NCBI RefSeq assembly: GCF_001949145.1
Contig: NW_019091402.1
Location: 883,727-923,286, forward strand
Direction: 5' to 3'
Length of the DNA: 39,560 nucleotides
DNA from: Acanthaster planci
Taxonomy: Eukaryota > Echinodermata > Asteroidea > Valvatida > Acanthasteridae
This document shows, piece by piece, positions 13,201 to 24,109 of this stretch (the first letter of the stretch is position 1; every line of letters starts with the position of its first letter). The notes under the pieces were generated by a model that saw nothing but the letters and a program-made list of their open reading frames with translations, had not been told where the DNA came from and searched no databases. The translations under genes and the position numbers were made by a program.

Positions 13201-16200
13201 CAACAATTTCACTACCCACTGATGTAACCTCCACAGAAGCTGCCGAGCCTTCCACAGCTCAGCCGACCAGTTTGGCGTCGACAACAAGGACAGATGTCTT
13301 GTCAACGGCTCGTTACACCACCTTCTTGATGACTTCCGTGGACAGCAGCAACACGCCGGTGTGCTTGCCAGGTGATGTTGTGACGGCCACGGGGCCTTCG
13401 GTAAACACGGAGGGTGTGTATGACGAGACTGTCCCTTCACACTCCGAAGAGTTCCTGGACGCGTTAAGACGTGAAGCTGACATAGAGGGACTCGGCGAAC
13501 AGGTATTCGACTTCCTTATGAAATACGTGTAGGTGCGTTCATTTAACTACAAAAACTGCAGCGTGCCAAACCTCCAATAATGGAACCATGTAATCAAACA
13601 TTTAACATCAGTTTTGCTACTTCTTCCAATGAATGCTGATGTCTTGGGGTTTTCGTTATCACAGAGCTTTGTTTCAAATTATATTTTGCATCAAGGAAAC
13701 TATACATCTTCTGAAACGTCGAGTCAGTTTAGGCCTGACGTATGTTAGACGTGCAATCAGAGCAGAGAAGAAGATCAGAGCAGAGAAGAAACTCAGCGCC
13801 TTGCCCATGTTAGTTTACTGTAAACACAACTTCACTCAAAACAACTTCACTCGAAAGTGCTGTAACATTTACGACGAAAGCATTCTGTCGTGAGGGGTGT
13901 AGAAGGCGAATGGAATGTGGGAGGTATTCCCTCCGTTTCCAGGCGTGTCTTCAGGCAAGACACAACTACTATCCAACGTAATGCTGAATTAATTTTGATC
14001 AATTTTGATTTGTTTGGGTTAGGATACTGCCTCTTTATGCAGTGCTCTTGCCGGGAGTGGTGGGGGCATCTCGCAAGGGGTAACCCATGTTGGGCTCAAA
14101 GTCCTCATGCAAGTGACCGCCAACAAGACCAAGCCCATACTGTCCCAAGACTTGGTCGCCTCCGTTCGCTTCCTGGACACCGTTGCCAATTCAGACTGGG
14201 ACTCGGCCGACGCCAACAATTCCCGGGCTACATTGGAGGTACCATATATACTCCACTGTTTTAGTCCCTTCACAAGTTCCTTCACACAACCTGTCATACG
14301 TAAGGAATGCTTTGTCACAGTTCGTTTGAATAGCTTGTGGCTTGAGACTTAATGACTTGTGCTGGATTTGTGATCAACTTAAAGAGACTTTTGATGGATT
14401 GAGCAACACTGTAATTTTCTTTCCTCGTAGTTTTCTGTATGTGTACTGAGCCTTCATTATAGCTGAATTTTTGAACTTTATAATGACAGTTGATATCCAT
14501 TTGTAACTGCATTCCTCTTGTTATTTTGAGCACAAAATGGCCAGACAGGAAACAAAGAATTTTTGTCATTTTGAGCTCGGAGAAACAGCGTTTTTCAAGA
14601 CGCTGGGAAGTATTCTGAAGTCCTTCATTTATTCGCAGAAAATGGTGAATGTTGGAAGTAATCTGTTGAACAGTGGCAACGAAAAACCCTGGAAGGACTC
14701 AGAAGTGGTAAGCTTGATGTCAAGTCCAATGTTTTTTGTAACATCTGTGCAATGAATTGACTCGTCGCTAAAGTTTAGCTGTGTCTGATTGGACGAAAGG
14801 TCGAGGTCAATAAACAAATTCCCTACCTTTCAGTTTATTTGTGGTATGGAATGCAACTTTTAATTTTTCTTAATAATAATGAGTGAGTGGTATACGTAGA
14901 TGGTGCTTGTTATTGGAATGTGACATATCAACAGGTTTCTGTATTGATTATAATAAACTTTTTTCACTTTTTATAGAAACACACACTGTCGGGTCCAATC
15001 CAAATTGTCAACTCCTTAGAGAAGATGGCTTTGAAAGTCGGGGCAAAACTTGAAAAGGAATCGTCAGTTGAAGTGACCTCGGAAAATATCGGTAAAGAAT
15101 ACTCAGCCACTTCTCTCAACTTTATCCGGGGAGAGGATTTGAATTGTTCACGATAAACAAAGTGTCACCAACGTTTAAGATTTTTAGAAAGTAAAGTTTT
15201 ATTTTTAATGTCTCATCTCATAACATGGGGATCAATGAAGGATGAACTTCTTAGAAAGATATGTTTCATAGTTTGCCGCCTTCTTTCTCGTAGACATTGA
15301 CCTCTACGGTGTATCGTCTGACGACCTCCTCCTCTCTGGATGGAAGTGGAACAGCTCCGACGCCAAGTTCATGGCTGCAATCACGGCCCAAGAGTTTCAA
15401 ATGAAGAACTTTTCCGGTAATTCCGTATTCTTGGATGTTTGATGCTTTACCTACGGTTGCGAAAGTGATTCTTTCCGATTCAAAATATAGTTTCTTGATA
15501 CAGCAGCGTCCTTTTTTGATTAAAGGTTAGACTTCTACCAAAAACATAACCTGGTCATAGGTACAGTAGACACTAGATATTTTATTTACAGTGTGGGCCT
15601 AATACGCCTATGCACTGCAAACTTTGTGTGGTAATTGTTAACGATAATCTTTATCTTAGATTTGTTTTAAACCCAAACCATTTTTACCAAATTGATTCTC
15701 TAATACATGTTATTGATAAGGTTTAAATGATTCAAGGTTTCTCCATGTAGATAAATTTTCCTACCCGAAAAGGTTTCAAAATGACATTCATCCAGAACTT
15801 ACAATTTTATTGACGCCACGTCTATCTTCCACCAACTTTTGGTAAAGCTTACGAGAGAGCTCTTTTGGTCGGTGGAGTGTTCAGAAACATTGCCGCCCTG
15901 TCATCGAGTGACATACCCAGCAATGACATGGCCATGTCTTCTGAAAATGGACAGCGGCTTCAGAGTGACATCGTAACTGTCATGGCCTCCGGCATGGACA
16001 CAATATCAGTGTCAGTGTCGTACTCCACGCCGAAGAATCTGGGAGTGAGTTTTACTGTTTTTTCTTGTAGATGACTCAATCCATTCACCTGTTAATTACT
16101 TTGCAAAGACAGACACAACATGAGTGTTGTTGTAACTAAACACGCTATCCTTTGCTATTGAATTTGATATGGAGTCGCATGTTTTATAATGTGCCTTGGT

Positions 16201-19200
16201 AAATAATAATAATAACAAACACTTGAAAACTGCCTTCTATCTAGCCAACTATTCCGAGGCGCTGTAGTATCATTATCCCTGCATGTTGGGCTCACATCAT
16301 CTGAATATTCCTGAAATTATCTCAGCTCCCTGCGGAGTATACTAGCCCGGTGCTGCCATTTCGGCGCAAACGGCTAAACTACCGCGCCTGCCCTCACAGG
16401 TATCCATTTACCCCTGGGTGGAGAGAGGTACATAGGGGTAAGTGACTTGCCCATGATCACAACATGCTGCCACCAACTGGATTCGAACTGGCCAAATCCT
16501 GTGATCAGAAGCTACATACCCTAGCCACTAGGTCACATGCCTCCTACAAATCCTGATTCGGTTTGATGAAAAATACTTTCAAAAGGCAAAGTGGGTATCA
16601 TAAAAATGAAAATGGAGTTAGCATCAGTATCAACCAGGATTAGAAATGAAAGGAATTTCTATCGTTAAACCAATCATTCGAAGTGTGATTTTCGTTTCAA
16701 TGTTTTGTACACAGGATGTAGTTATCAAAGAACACGAGGTGCCAGAATTTTCTTGCGCGTTTTGGGAGTTTAACGACAGGTAATCAAAGTCTGTACAGAA
16801 ATCTCAGCTGGCCAATACTATTCCTTACTTTAGCTTCATGTCTGTCTGCATCTTTGGCTTCGTTTGAGTGCATTACTTTGGTGTAAATCGAGGGAAGTAG
16901 TAAGGCAACACTTACTGGCAATCAAGTGGGTTTAAATGTACTGATAATTCAAAGCTTTGTCAGCATTTAGATGCTTTCGATTCATTGTCTCTAGCAGCCT
17001 CCATAGGAAAGCGCTCATGTAAGCAAAGTTTAATATCATCGGCACATATGCGTCAAAAACCGTGAACTGCCGGATAAGTGCAGGATACAGGACGTGCTAA
17101 AATAGACTAACTGTCATTGACACAGCAGTTCAACTCCGGGAAGCGGTAGGTGGTCGGATCTTGGCTGCTACGTCTTGAAATCAGACGAGGAAAATTCAGA
17201 CGATGAGGTGTCCTGTTTCTGCAATCACACAACAAACTTTGCGGTCCTGATGCAGGTGGTTGACAAACCCGTAAGTACTTGGCCTGCTAATTCCTCAAGA
17301 TTGGATTGACAAATAAACTGAGGAGGGTGGGAGATTAGAAAGAAATCACTTTCTTTTATCTTTCAGGTGCCTGCTGAGCCTGATATCCACTCTCATGTTC
17401 TCCAGATCCTGACCTATACATGCCTGACTCTCTCCATCATATCTCTCCTCGTCTCCTTAGCGGTGTTCCTTTATCTTGGGTAGGTTTATTTCGACATTTG
17501 TTGGTAAAACAGCAGGGATGGAATTGAAAAGCCGAAAGGCAATTCCTTACCATAAAAATTTAACAAAATGTGGTTTCAGCGGGATGAAGAAAAAACCTTT
17601 GCACTTTATTATAGGTAAACGTTTACACATCGTTTTACCCACCAGGAACAACGCCTCTTTATTGTGTTTAATATAAGTCTGGCCCTTAACATGCTTGGAA
17701 ACGGCTGTCCTTGTAGAACCTTTTAGACAGGTTGATGTGTGTCTGGGGGATCCCCACACCTGGCATCCTTCCCTCGGGTAGACTGTTCCGGTGAAATAGC
17801 TCTTAGGCGTCATACCAACATAACTAAACCTCGCTTAACTTAATGTATTAGGCTACTCTTTTTAAATTATCGTGCGTCTTGTTCTTGCTCGATAAGTCAA
17901 TGTAAATTGCCCTGAGGTTAATATAACGGAGGGTGTTTGCCAAATCCATTTTATTAATAATATTACATCAACATTGCTCGAGAAGGATGATAATATGTTT
18001 GATGTCCGGGTAAGACGCCCGCAACGGTAAACCGTTCGTCGCGGGTTATAGTCATTGTGATGCATGTATTTTATTGCCGTAGGTCCTCGCTAGCGTCAGA
18101 GCGCTTGACGATCCACAAGAACCTGATGTTGGCAATGCTACTGGCAACAGTTCTCTTCCTGCTGGGCGTGGCGTCAAACCTGGATGTGGTATGGAGCTTC
18201 AAATTTTGTATCAAATCAAAAGTATTGCATTAAATGTTTTAAATTACGAAACTCGAATACATGTATCTATTAAGTCTGTTGCATTTTTTGTTTGGCTAGA
18301 AACTAAATGTATACACACACAAATAGAACCCCGAGGCTTTTTCAGCCAGTAAAGGTTTATATTTTTCTCCCCTGTCACGACAGATTCCTTGCAAGATAGT
18401 TGCCATCCTTCTTCACTACCTGTTCTTGGCGGTGTTCTGCTGGACATTGGTCGAGGGAATTCACCTGTACAGACAGGTCATAGCCGTGTTCGAGCAGGGA
18501 GGAAGCAAGTTGGCTCTCTATTACGTCGCAGGATGGGGTGAGGCCGATTTAGGAAGGTCTGCCCTTTCGGTCCCCGAAGGGCATAGGCCTATACCGTTTA
18601 TTAAGCAATTTTCGAGTGGGAGGCGCGCAGAGTTTCTGTGAAAATAGATGTAAGTAGATCTTTCATTCGTCGATTGTTACTTAATTTAAAAAGCAAAAGA
18701 CCTACTCGATGGCTGCTGCGCGTAAGGTCCGTTTAACACTGACATATGGGTCAGTCCACTGTTGATGAAGGAGTTACCAGAGTATACAGACGCATTATAA
18801 AAGAGCACTTAACATCATCTCAAGGGGAATTGAGGTTCAGAGTGCATGTTTGATAGAAGCTGCTGGAAAATAGCATCGTGTATCGGTCTGTTTGTTTTGC
18901 GTTGGGACAGGAAATTACAGCACTCAAACTTTATCCAGGAATAGCTTTAGCCTAGAGGACGTTTTCTAGCCAGATAACTCATACAGGGAAACAAGTTTGA
19001 CAGTACTCTGTATCATATGGCAATTGTCCCAGCTACATTTGTTATGACACTACGTAATTGCTGAATGGCACCATCACCATAGTCGGGATGCACTGAAGTT
19101 AATGTTTGAAACAAATTTGTTGGAGCGTACAACGGCAGTACAAACGAGCCAGCCACAAAACGAAACAATTTGACTTGGACAATTTTCTTTTAGACCTGCT

Positions 19201-22061
19201 TTTTGGTTGTTAACAATGACTGCCATTCGTATGAGCAGTCAAAACTTTCAGAGACTTCTCCTTTTTGTTGAATGCTTTCAAGGTGTTCCCGCCGTGGTAG
19301 TTGGCATTTCACTCGGCATCAAGTACAACCTTTACGGAGCTGGACCACAGTAAGGAAGGACTGAAATAATTCACTGAAGTTCTGGGTTATCTCTTTATCT
19401 TGTGATCAAGAGATTATGCTTTGTTTTATTAGAATTTAACGAGAGTTGTATCCGGCTCGAATGTGGTAATATCAGTGCTAGGGGATTCTTTGCCTCTCTT
19501 TGAAGGACTTAGAAATGTGGTTTCACTGCTGTAGGGCTGTGAATCAAGCCATGAATTACGAAACCTATTTTGTTTTCGTCATCTCTGTATAATTTTGCAT
19601 GGAATACCTGTCATACCTGTGAATGTGCATTAATTTTATAGCTGCTGGTTGACTGCTAAAGATGGATTGATCTGGGCTTTTGTCGGGCCAGTCATCCTCA
19701 TTATCACGGTAACTTTGTTTTGTTTTACGTACAACGATAATAAAGCTATAGCTGCGAACTGTATTGGATTAGGCCTACTGCTCTATTTTCTCGATTTGTA
19801 TTATGTAGATATACTTTAACAACAAACAAATGCTACAGCAAAGGAAAATGAGTAGTTTCAGTGAGATAAATCTACTTGTTTTGTTCTTGCCGCAGGTGAA
19901 TATGATTGTTCTTATCATGGTAGTTGTGGTCGTCACTCGGGCTGCGGCCCTCAAGTGTCAAACCAACCTTGACCGTATCAGGTAAATCTGGAAAACGATA
20001 GATTTTATGTTGTTTGTAAATCAACGATAGAATCATTTATGTCACAACAAAGTCCGATTTTTATGGGATTTCTTTTTCATCCCCTCTTGAAAGTTTAAAC
20101 TCTGCAGTCTGGATCAAGACTAACAGGCCTACACTAGTTCAATGAAACATCAGCTGGTAGCAAGAAAAAAATGATTCATATAGTAGAATCCATGGAATAC
20201 TAGTCCTCAAGGTGTGCACGTGTGTTCAAATCATTTGATCATCGTTTATTGTATAACACACACAGAGGGCCAACGATTATATTCAATATTAAGATGGTCT
20301 TTGTTAACAGCAAATCTCAATTATTCATTTTGCAGGGCCGCCTGCAAGAGCGCGATGATGCTGGTACCTCTGCTCGGTATCTCTTGGATCATTGGACTTT
20401 TCACTCAGTACAGCATGGCCCTGGAATATGCGTTTGTCATCTTGAACGGCTTGCAGGTGGCTGAGCGCCCATTTTTAAACAATACCAAAATTCATAATGT
20501 TGGGGTCTCTCGCATAAAGGCAACCCTTTTTGCTTTGAACATGCACACATTGTTATGATTAATATGTCATGATATCTCATTCAGTACATCATGGCCATTT
20601 AGCAGTCCGTCACTCTCGTCACAGATTTTATCCCCTCTGGATAATTAATTAGCTTCTCCAAATCCTGTTTAATGTTTGCTGCGTGATAAAAGCAACTGCA
20701 ATGCTTTAGAGGAGTATTATTTCTTAGTTTCGTTTTATTTTGCAGGGTTTCTTCATGTTCGTGTTTTACTGCCTACTGAGTTCAGAGGTAAGCAACTGCA
20801 GCATGTTACAGAATGTAGAATGTGTTAAAGCTTATTGAGGGATTTCAGTAGGAAAGTGCTCGGGATCAGAAGCAGCGCTTGATAATCTAATATGCTCAGA
20901 AGGCTTTGTCACTGTCTGGGGCAAATGGAACATTTGGCAGCCTTCGAAAACTTTAGGTCCTTACCACTCAGGGAGGTCATCTTTAAAAAAAAATGATCCA
21001 GTCGCTGATTTCGGTGATTTCAAATCAGTAAAGTTCACTTTTGCCTGTCTGGGCACTCTCGATGGTGCCTTATTTTGCTTGTAACTTGTCCAGGTTCGCA
21101 CTGCGCTGCGCCACGAAATGAAGAAAAGGGCTGACCGTAACATGGACAGCAGTGGCAATGTAAGTATTGCCGACGGTTGAAAATAAACTCTATCGCCCTC
21201 TATCGTGCCCCCACTCCTGCTTAGTTTTGCAGTCTTGAAAGAGTTTCATTTTTTCCAGCTATTTTGGTTAAAATTGATTTCTCCTAGGTCTACCATGTAG
21301 GTTGTAGCGAGGTCCAGGTGCAAAGTAAAGTAAGATTTTGATCCGAATTACATGTTATTGTAACCCAAAACATACTTTGACTTTTTCAGCATGAGATCTT
21401 GTTGCCATCAGTGCTTCTCTGTTGTACGACGAATTAGCAAAGTGCCACTGTATACCTGTAAATACTTTCGAAACACCTGAGTTTCAGCATTCGTTATTCA
21501 ATTGCTCAAAATCATCCAGCAGGTGGGCTCGTTATCGTCGATCCAGGCGTAAGGGATTGAAGGAACTGGAGGAATGTGTCTCGATTTCACCTATTTACTG
21601 CATTGTTCATCTAGTGACTCTAATGGCGGATTCCTCCCATCCAGCGACGTCATTTCCTAAGATCGCCATCTCGATGTCCCGTGTCTCTATGCTATTCCTC
21701 AGGGCTCCTCTCATTACCCAATCAGTTTCGTGGCCCAAGAGGAGACTACTACCTCAATTAGATTTCCCTCTCGATACACCTGTTAAATCAGCTCTAGAAT
21801 AAATCTTCCGGGTTTGCGTAGTTCAAAAATGCCAATTTAACTTATTTGTCTAAAGCTGCAAACTGAAATAGCCTTTTACACAGATACCAGAGTGCTCACA
21901 GTGATGGAAGGCTTATTGTTTTCAGATGTGTCTTCTAATTGTGATCTCCTTTTTTACGACAGGTTGTGAAAACCAACATTTGGACTTTGAGCAGCAACAA
22001 GACTGCCCACATTCGGCTGGTGAAAGTCGCTCCCAGCGCCCAGAACTCGGACGAGGCTTAA
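9017..22061 (+). CDS. Adhesion G-protein-coupled receptor with two F5/8 type C domains (5' end missing)
   Basis: This is a cell-surface receptor of the adhesion GPCR class. Coding exons read from splice signals and phase: 9017-9321, 10103-10256, 10683-10793, 11076-11230, 11737-11895, 12296-12458, 12910-13502, 14023-14238, 14639-14707, 14977-15091, 15294-15416, 15848-16044, 16715-16779, 17129-17270, 17367-17479, 18083-18188, 18384-18537, 19283-19349, 19642-19708, 19896-19981, 20336-20456, 20746-20787, 21094-21159, 21288-21329, 21963-22061. All junctions keep one frame, giving 1175 residues and a TAA stop. Order: F5/8C, EB-like, F5/8C, mucin stalk, GAIN/GPS, 7TM, tail. The first exon starts in mid-codon, so the signal peptide exon or exons lie upstream and were not found. 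The helices resemble the latrophilin/EMR-like branch (HYLFLAVFCW, CWL, LIWAFVGP). The introns hold no second gene; one carries a SINE. The family is certain, while exact edges of the small exons are inferred. Confidence 0.93.
10683..10793 (+). CDS. GPCR exon 3: EB-like / EGF-like cysteine module
   Basis: One phase 1-1 exon encodes a six-cysteine module: C-x6-C-x5-C-x4-C-x-C-x14-C. It opens with ECAVDADC. The pattern resembles EB or small EGF-like modules of invertebrate surface proteins. Phase 1-1 symmetry makes it a shufflable unit. A related half module (CTVDADC...C...C) starts the stalk exon at 12910, so the motif follows each discoidin domain. Confidence 0.8.
11076..12458 (+). CDS. GPCR exons 4-6: second F5/8 type C domain
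   Basis: Exons 11076-11230, 11737-11895 and 12296-12458 encode a complete discoidin domain. Recognisable landmarks in order: CWSPLGLESGKIIDSQISAS, then SPWLMVQFNETTRVTGMRTK, then IFTLNNDENEVVTNIFPCPV (the GN.D..T.V.N.F region), and GLRLELLGC at the end. It fits the family consensus better than the first copy. The sixth exon is placed at 12296 because the longer alternative from the AG at about 12193 hits an in-frame stop. Introns 11231-11736 and 11896-12295 hold nothing recognised. Confidence 0.93.
12910..13502 (+). CDS. GPCR exon 7: half EB motif plus Thr-rich mucin-like stalk
   Basis: A 593-base exon. It starts with CTVDADC and two further cysteines, then about 130 residues dominated by Thr, Ser, Glu and Pro (repeats such as TTTEP, PTTE, ASTT). 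This would be a heavily O-glycosylated spacer holding the discoidin domains away from the membrane. The exon ends with an acidic stretch (SEEFLDALRREADIEGLGEQ) leading into GAIN. The donor is set at GAACAG|GTATTC because this keeps phase 0 into 14023; reading on meets a stop at about 13530. The next intron, 13503-14022, contains an 18-base tandem pair at 13756-13791. Confidence 0.88.
14023..17270 (+). CDS. GPCR exons 8-14: GAIN domain with GPS cleavage motif
   Basis: Seven exons (14023-14238, 14639-14707, 14977-15091, 15294-15416, 15848-16044, 16715-16779, 17129-17270) encode about 300 residues. The early part is helical (SQDLVASVRFLDTVA, then VGSNLLNSGNEKPW), as in GAIN subdomain A. The late part is beta-rich and ends in a textbook GPS: CAFWEF, RWSDLGCYV, VSCFCNHTTNFAVLM. 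Autoproteolysis in this family falls after the residue following His, here HT|T, leaving TNFAVLM as tethered agonist. The four GPS cysteines and both tryptophans are present, so cleavage should be possible. Intron 16045-16714 carries the SINE. Confidence 0.93.
16203..16545 (-). mobile_element. tRNA-derived SINE in a GPCR intron
   Basis: Read on the minus strand, the element opens with a tRNA-like head. An A-box-like TGACCTAGTGG lies at about 16524-16534 and a B box AGTTCGAATCC at 16479-16489. The body includes GGGCAAGTCACTTACC, a string also seen in MIR-like and other deuterostome SINEs. It ends with a (TTA)n tail at 16201-16216. The length, about 340 bases, suits a tRNA-SINE. It is antisense to the host gene and about 170 bases before the next exon, so it should not disturb splicing. 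No clear target duplication was seen. Confidence 0.75.
17367..20787 (+). CDS. GPCR exons 15-22: seven-transmembrane domain
   Basis: TM1 is in 17367-17479 (LQILTYTCLTLSIISLLVSL), TM2 in 18083-18188 (IHKNLMLAMLLATVLFLLGV) and TM3/4 in 18384-18537 and 19283-19349. ECL2 (19642-19708) carries the conserved CWL that would pair with the Cys at the top of TM3 (IPCKIVAILLHY). TM5 is in 19896-19981, TM6 in 20336-20456 (PLLGISWIIGLFTQ) and TM7 in 20746-20787 (GFFMFVFYCLLSSE). The motifs match the secretin/adhesion class. Introns of 600 to 750 bases (17480-18082, 18538-19282) contain only TAGGCCTA palindromes (18584-18591, 19770-19777 nearby) and no genes. Confidence 0.93.
21094..22061 (+). CDS. GPCR exons 23-25: short cytoplasmic tail
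   Basis: Three exons (21094-21159, 21288-21329, 21963-22061) encode about 68 residues after TM7. The tail begins VRTALRHEMKKRADRNMDSS, the basic helix 8 region usual in this family, and ends ...QNSDEA. The 42-base middle exon is phase 0 on both sides and could be skipped without changing frame. The last residues are not an obvious PDZ ligand. The tail is short compared with latrophilins. Confidence 0.82.
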
Positions 22062-24109
22062 AGTTTGACCTGAGTTTCCTTGCAGATCACTAGGTCTACT
22101 TTTTATCTTGGCGTTGGTGATTACACATTGAGCGTAAGCAAGGACGGTTACGGGATGAAAAAAAATCGTGGAGGTCAATTTTTTTGGGCCATAAAGAAAA
22201 GAGATGATAATGACGTAACATCAACGGTCTTACTCAGTTGTGTGGCGTTTTTAAATGCTTTGGGGAGGAAAGGACTTGAAATAACATTTAAAAATTCATT
22301 TCGCTCAATTCGGATCAAAAGGCCTTTTTTTCTTGAAGAGGCACGACGTACGACACGTTATCACGTTTGATAAATTTGACCTTCAAGTTGAAGAGACAAT
22401 AGATGTTTGCTTAGAAATGTAGGAAGTACAAATTTACTTTGTAACATTTATATTCAGGAGTCAATTGTAGTGACAGGTTTTCCTGCGTTTACACCTCAAT
22501 TTTGATGAGGAAAACCATACCCTGATGATTTGGCATTTAATAGCTTCGGGTACAATATTGTGGAAAGTTATAATTTGTATTTGTTATATCATGATTATCA
22601 CAGCTATGTCTTGAAAATCTGGAAAAGTTTGCTGTTTTCACAAAAATTAAATCTTTGAGAAAATATGCAATATAGTTACACCGTATATAATAGGTTATTG
22701 TGTGGTTTCACCGTTCATGGTTTAGCCTCCAAGGTATCGCTGTGTGGAAACAAAAATAGTTTCATAGAACAGACCATTAGAAATATTTCAGTACTGAAAA
22801 TTCCTCCCTCGAGATAAGTTTTAAATTTTGTATATGACCGCGCAAAGTGTAGAAATGCAATTATAAGCGTCAATATTCCTGTAGATATAAACAAAAAACT
22901 AGTTAACCTAGTCATATGCTTACATTAGTTAAACACGTCAGTCACCCTCGCACGATGGGCAAATACATTCAGATATAAAAACCGAGAGCCCACATAGGAA
23001 TGCGTCTTGAATTTTGTAGATACCGCATTTTTTTCAGGGATGTTGTAATAAAAAAAACGCCAAAAAATGGAATAAAGGGCCAACTCTAAATGTTTTTAAG
23101 CCTTCAAGTTTGATTCTTGAAGGCAGAAAGAAGAGCCGGACGACCCAAAGGAAAACATTGAAACAAGGTCCATCACCGTTTGCTGCGCCCACTATTCAGC
23201 TGGGATAAATGCTTGCTAGCAACAGGGAATTGATAATCACATAAAAGGCTACCAGCGGAATCATATAACTACATGCACTTTATACATAATGGTTATCTCG
23301 TCTATTTTGAGATCGGAATATAGCTTAAGTCGGAAATCAAAGTCCGCATTTGAATGCACCATAACAATAATATGTGTAAAGTGAACAAGGAATGACACAC
23401 ATACTGTGTGAATTTCAAATGACTTTATACTCTGCAGAAGTTACGATAAAAATTATTAATTTAATTTAACCTTTTTCTTGAATTAATTTGGTATTATTGT
23501 AATGGGTTTTTAAAGATGATTAAGTTACAACTTTGAAAACGAACGTAGTATATGTCATTCTGCGAAATGGGTTTCGTATACTCTCTTGCTTCTTAATTCG
23601 ACATGGCCTGTGTATACCACACGTGCCAACTCGCAGATTTTCTGTAGAAGAAACCATTTCGCCCGTTGAATTTTATTTCCACGCTAAGCTTTTACAGCTA
23701 AATCTTCTCCTTTCATAGGCCTGTCCTACTGAATTAAAAGACCAAAATGAACTGTTTATAACAAACAATTTTACATAGTTTTGAGCAAAAGAAAACTTGG
23801 TTGTGTTCTCACTAGGAAACATGCTAGAGCTATACGACTCGATGCATCAAGGTCTGGAAGTGTCTGTGGTACAATGCGGCATCTGACAGTTGTCTGGAAA
23901 AACTACCGACTTGGAAATGTAATGATAAGAAGCGATGCCATCCATATTTCACTGGTCTTTTTAAGGATAACTCATTTACTGTTACTTCAACTCGTAATTC
24001 ATTGCATGTACATGGCTATTTAACGTGGTGAAATAGTTACTGCATTAAAAAACAGTTCACATCTCTCTCAACACGGCTCTGAACGCAACTTATTACATTT
24101 AGAATGATT
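22062..24109 (+). other. GPCR 3' UTR and spacer
   Basis: AT-rich DNA after the stop codon, with no further coding exon seen. An ATTAAA at 22646-22651 and AATAAA at 23047-23052 and 23071-23076 are candidate poly(A) signals. The UTR would then be about 0.6 to 1 kb. The short frames here have no recognisable content. Confidence 0.55.
23047..23076 (+). promoter_or_regulatory. Candidate poly(A) signals for the GPCR gene
   Basis: Two AATAAA hexamers, 23047-23052 and 23071-23076, lie about 1 kb after the stop codon. They are the first canonical hexamers I found downstream on this strand; the weaker ATTAAA at 22646 could be used instead. Confidence 0.4.

Noticed and set aside
12962-13440. Minus-strand Val/Ser-rich frames
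   Set aside because: Antisense shadows of the Thr-rich mucin stalk exon.
16479-16534. tRNA gene
   Set aside because: A- and B-box-like sequences exist but no cloverleaf with an intact acceptor stem; the surrounding body and tail indicate a SINE.
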